Assembly (NCBI GenBank): GCA_963790335.1
Contig: CAWBOB010000008.1
Coordinates: 372,001 to 436,000, forward strand
Source: JAOUEA01 sp963790335
GTDB taxonomy: Bacteria; Actinomycetota; UBA4738; HRBIN12
DNA length: 64,000 nt
Reading direction: 5' to 3'
This document shows, one piece after another, positions 63,961 to 64,000 of the stretch. The number at the start of each line of letters is the position of its first letter. Positions within the stretch are counted from its first letter, which is position 1. The position numbers were made by a program, and so were the translations under genes. Below the pieces are notes generated by a model. That model was not told where the DNA came from. It ran no database searches and saw only the letters and a program-made list of their open reading frames with translations.

Positions 63961-64000
63961 ATGGCGAGTCGCATGGCCGACAAGGTGAGCGATCTGGGCG
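63961..64000 (+). CDS. Start of a CDS cut by the window edge
   Basis: ATG 63961 preceded by GAGGGAGGACC. Only MASRMADKVSDLG is visible. Too short to assign. Confidence 0.5.
   Translation, partial: MASRMADKVSDLG

Overview
The window is 64 kb of very GC-rich, densely packed bacterial DNA from an actinobacterium (Actinomycetota) outside the well-studied mycobacteria and streptomycetes. The evidence is the FHA-FHA-PP2C-RodA-PBP-PknB division/signalling cluster, the coproporphyrin-type haem genes with hemQ, an F420-type LLM oxidoreductase, a MEDS-ATPase anti-sigma protein, a SigB/SigF-type partner-switching system, many GTG starts with ATGA/GTGA overlaps, and many apparently leaderless starts. 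I cannot place it below phylum. There are no rRNA genes, CRISPR arrays or insertion sequences.

Layout. 0-6 kb: end of an FAD oxidoreductase, msrA, a CDGSH/ferredoxin-like protein, a UvrD-like helicase, a HAD hydrolase, a haemolysin III-type membrane protein and ppk2. 6.3-10.4 kb (minus): hemE-hemH-hemY-hemQ. 10.5-14.8 kb: a DJ-1/PfpI protein, a partial tRNA-Ser duplicate 650 bp from the intact tRNA-Ser, a DUF71 ATPase, a cupin, an AI-2E-type transporter and two small membrane/exported proteins. 15-25 kb: two-domain dcd, a seven-PAS protein, serS, bactofilin with DUF4446, an ABC exporter, a DUF3352 protein and tRNA-Leu. 25.4-32.7 kb: fhaA-fhaB-pstP-rodA-pbpA-pknB. 32.7-36 kb: a tandem ThyX-like protein, a serine hydrolase, HU and a 56-residue membrane protein. 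36-43.4 kb: hisD-C-B-H-A-F-I, then an opposed anti-sigma gene, then hisG. 43.4-45.1 kb: an RsbW-like ATPase, a CDGSH protein and a haem-oxygenase-fold enzyme. 45.2-53 kb: a delta-60 repeat protein, aceA with a leader ORF, an RsbU-like phosphatase, an LLM oxidoreductase and topoisomerase IB. 53-56 kb: a CBS protein, small proteins and sigF-rsbW opposite rsbV. 56-59.4 kb: proline dehydrogenase with a DapA-like aldolase, and a three-gene minus-strand operon with a YetF-type protein. 59.5-64 kb: an assimilatory sulfur operon (leader ORF, sir, zinc ribbon, cysH, precorrin-2 dehydrogenase, cobA).

How it fits together. The strongest cross-window signal is a recurring GTTT-N15/16/17-GGG(T/A)A element. 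It lies in front of seven genes or operons, including two anti-sigma-type ATPases and several small stress-type proteins, and matches the promoter class read by SigB/SigF sigma factors. One such sigma factor, its kinase RsbW, its antagonist RsbV and an RsbU-type phosphatase are encoded here, so the window may hold a sizeable part of one general-stress regulon. Two metabolic operons (aceA and sir) carry a short leader ORF followed by a terminator-like hairpin. The sulfur operon supplies sirohaem to its own reductase through the precorrin-2 dehydrogenase and CobA.

Caution. More than twenty genes are split by frameshifts, nearly all behaving as one extra base. In several cases (hisB, hisG, hemH, pbpA, hemE) removing one base restores a canonical protein. 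I treat these as assembly or sequencing insertions and give each gene its whole span as one CDS.
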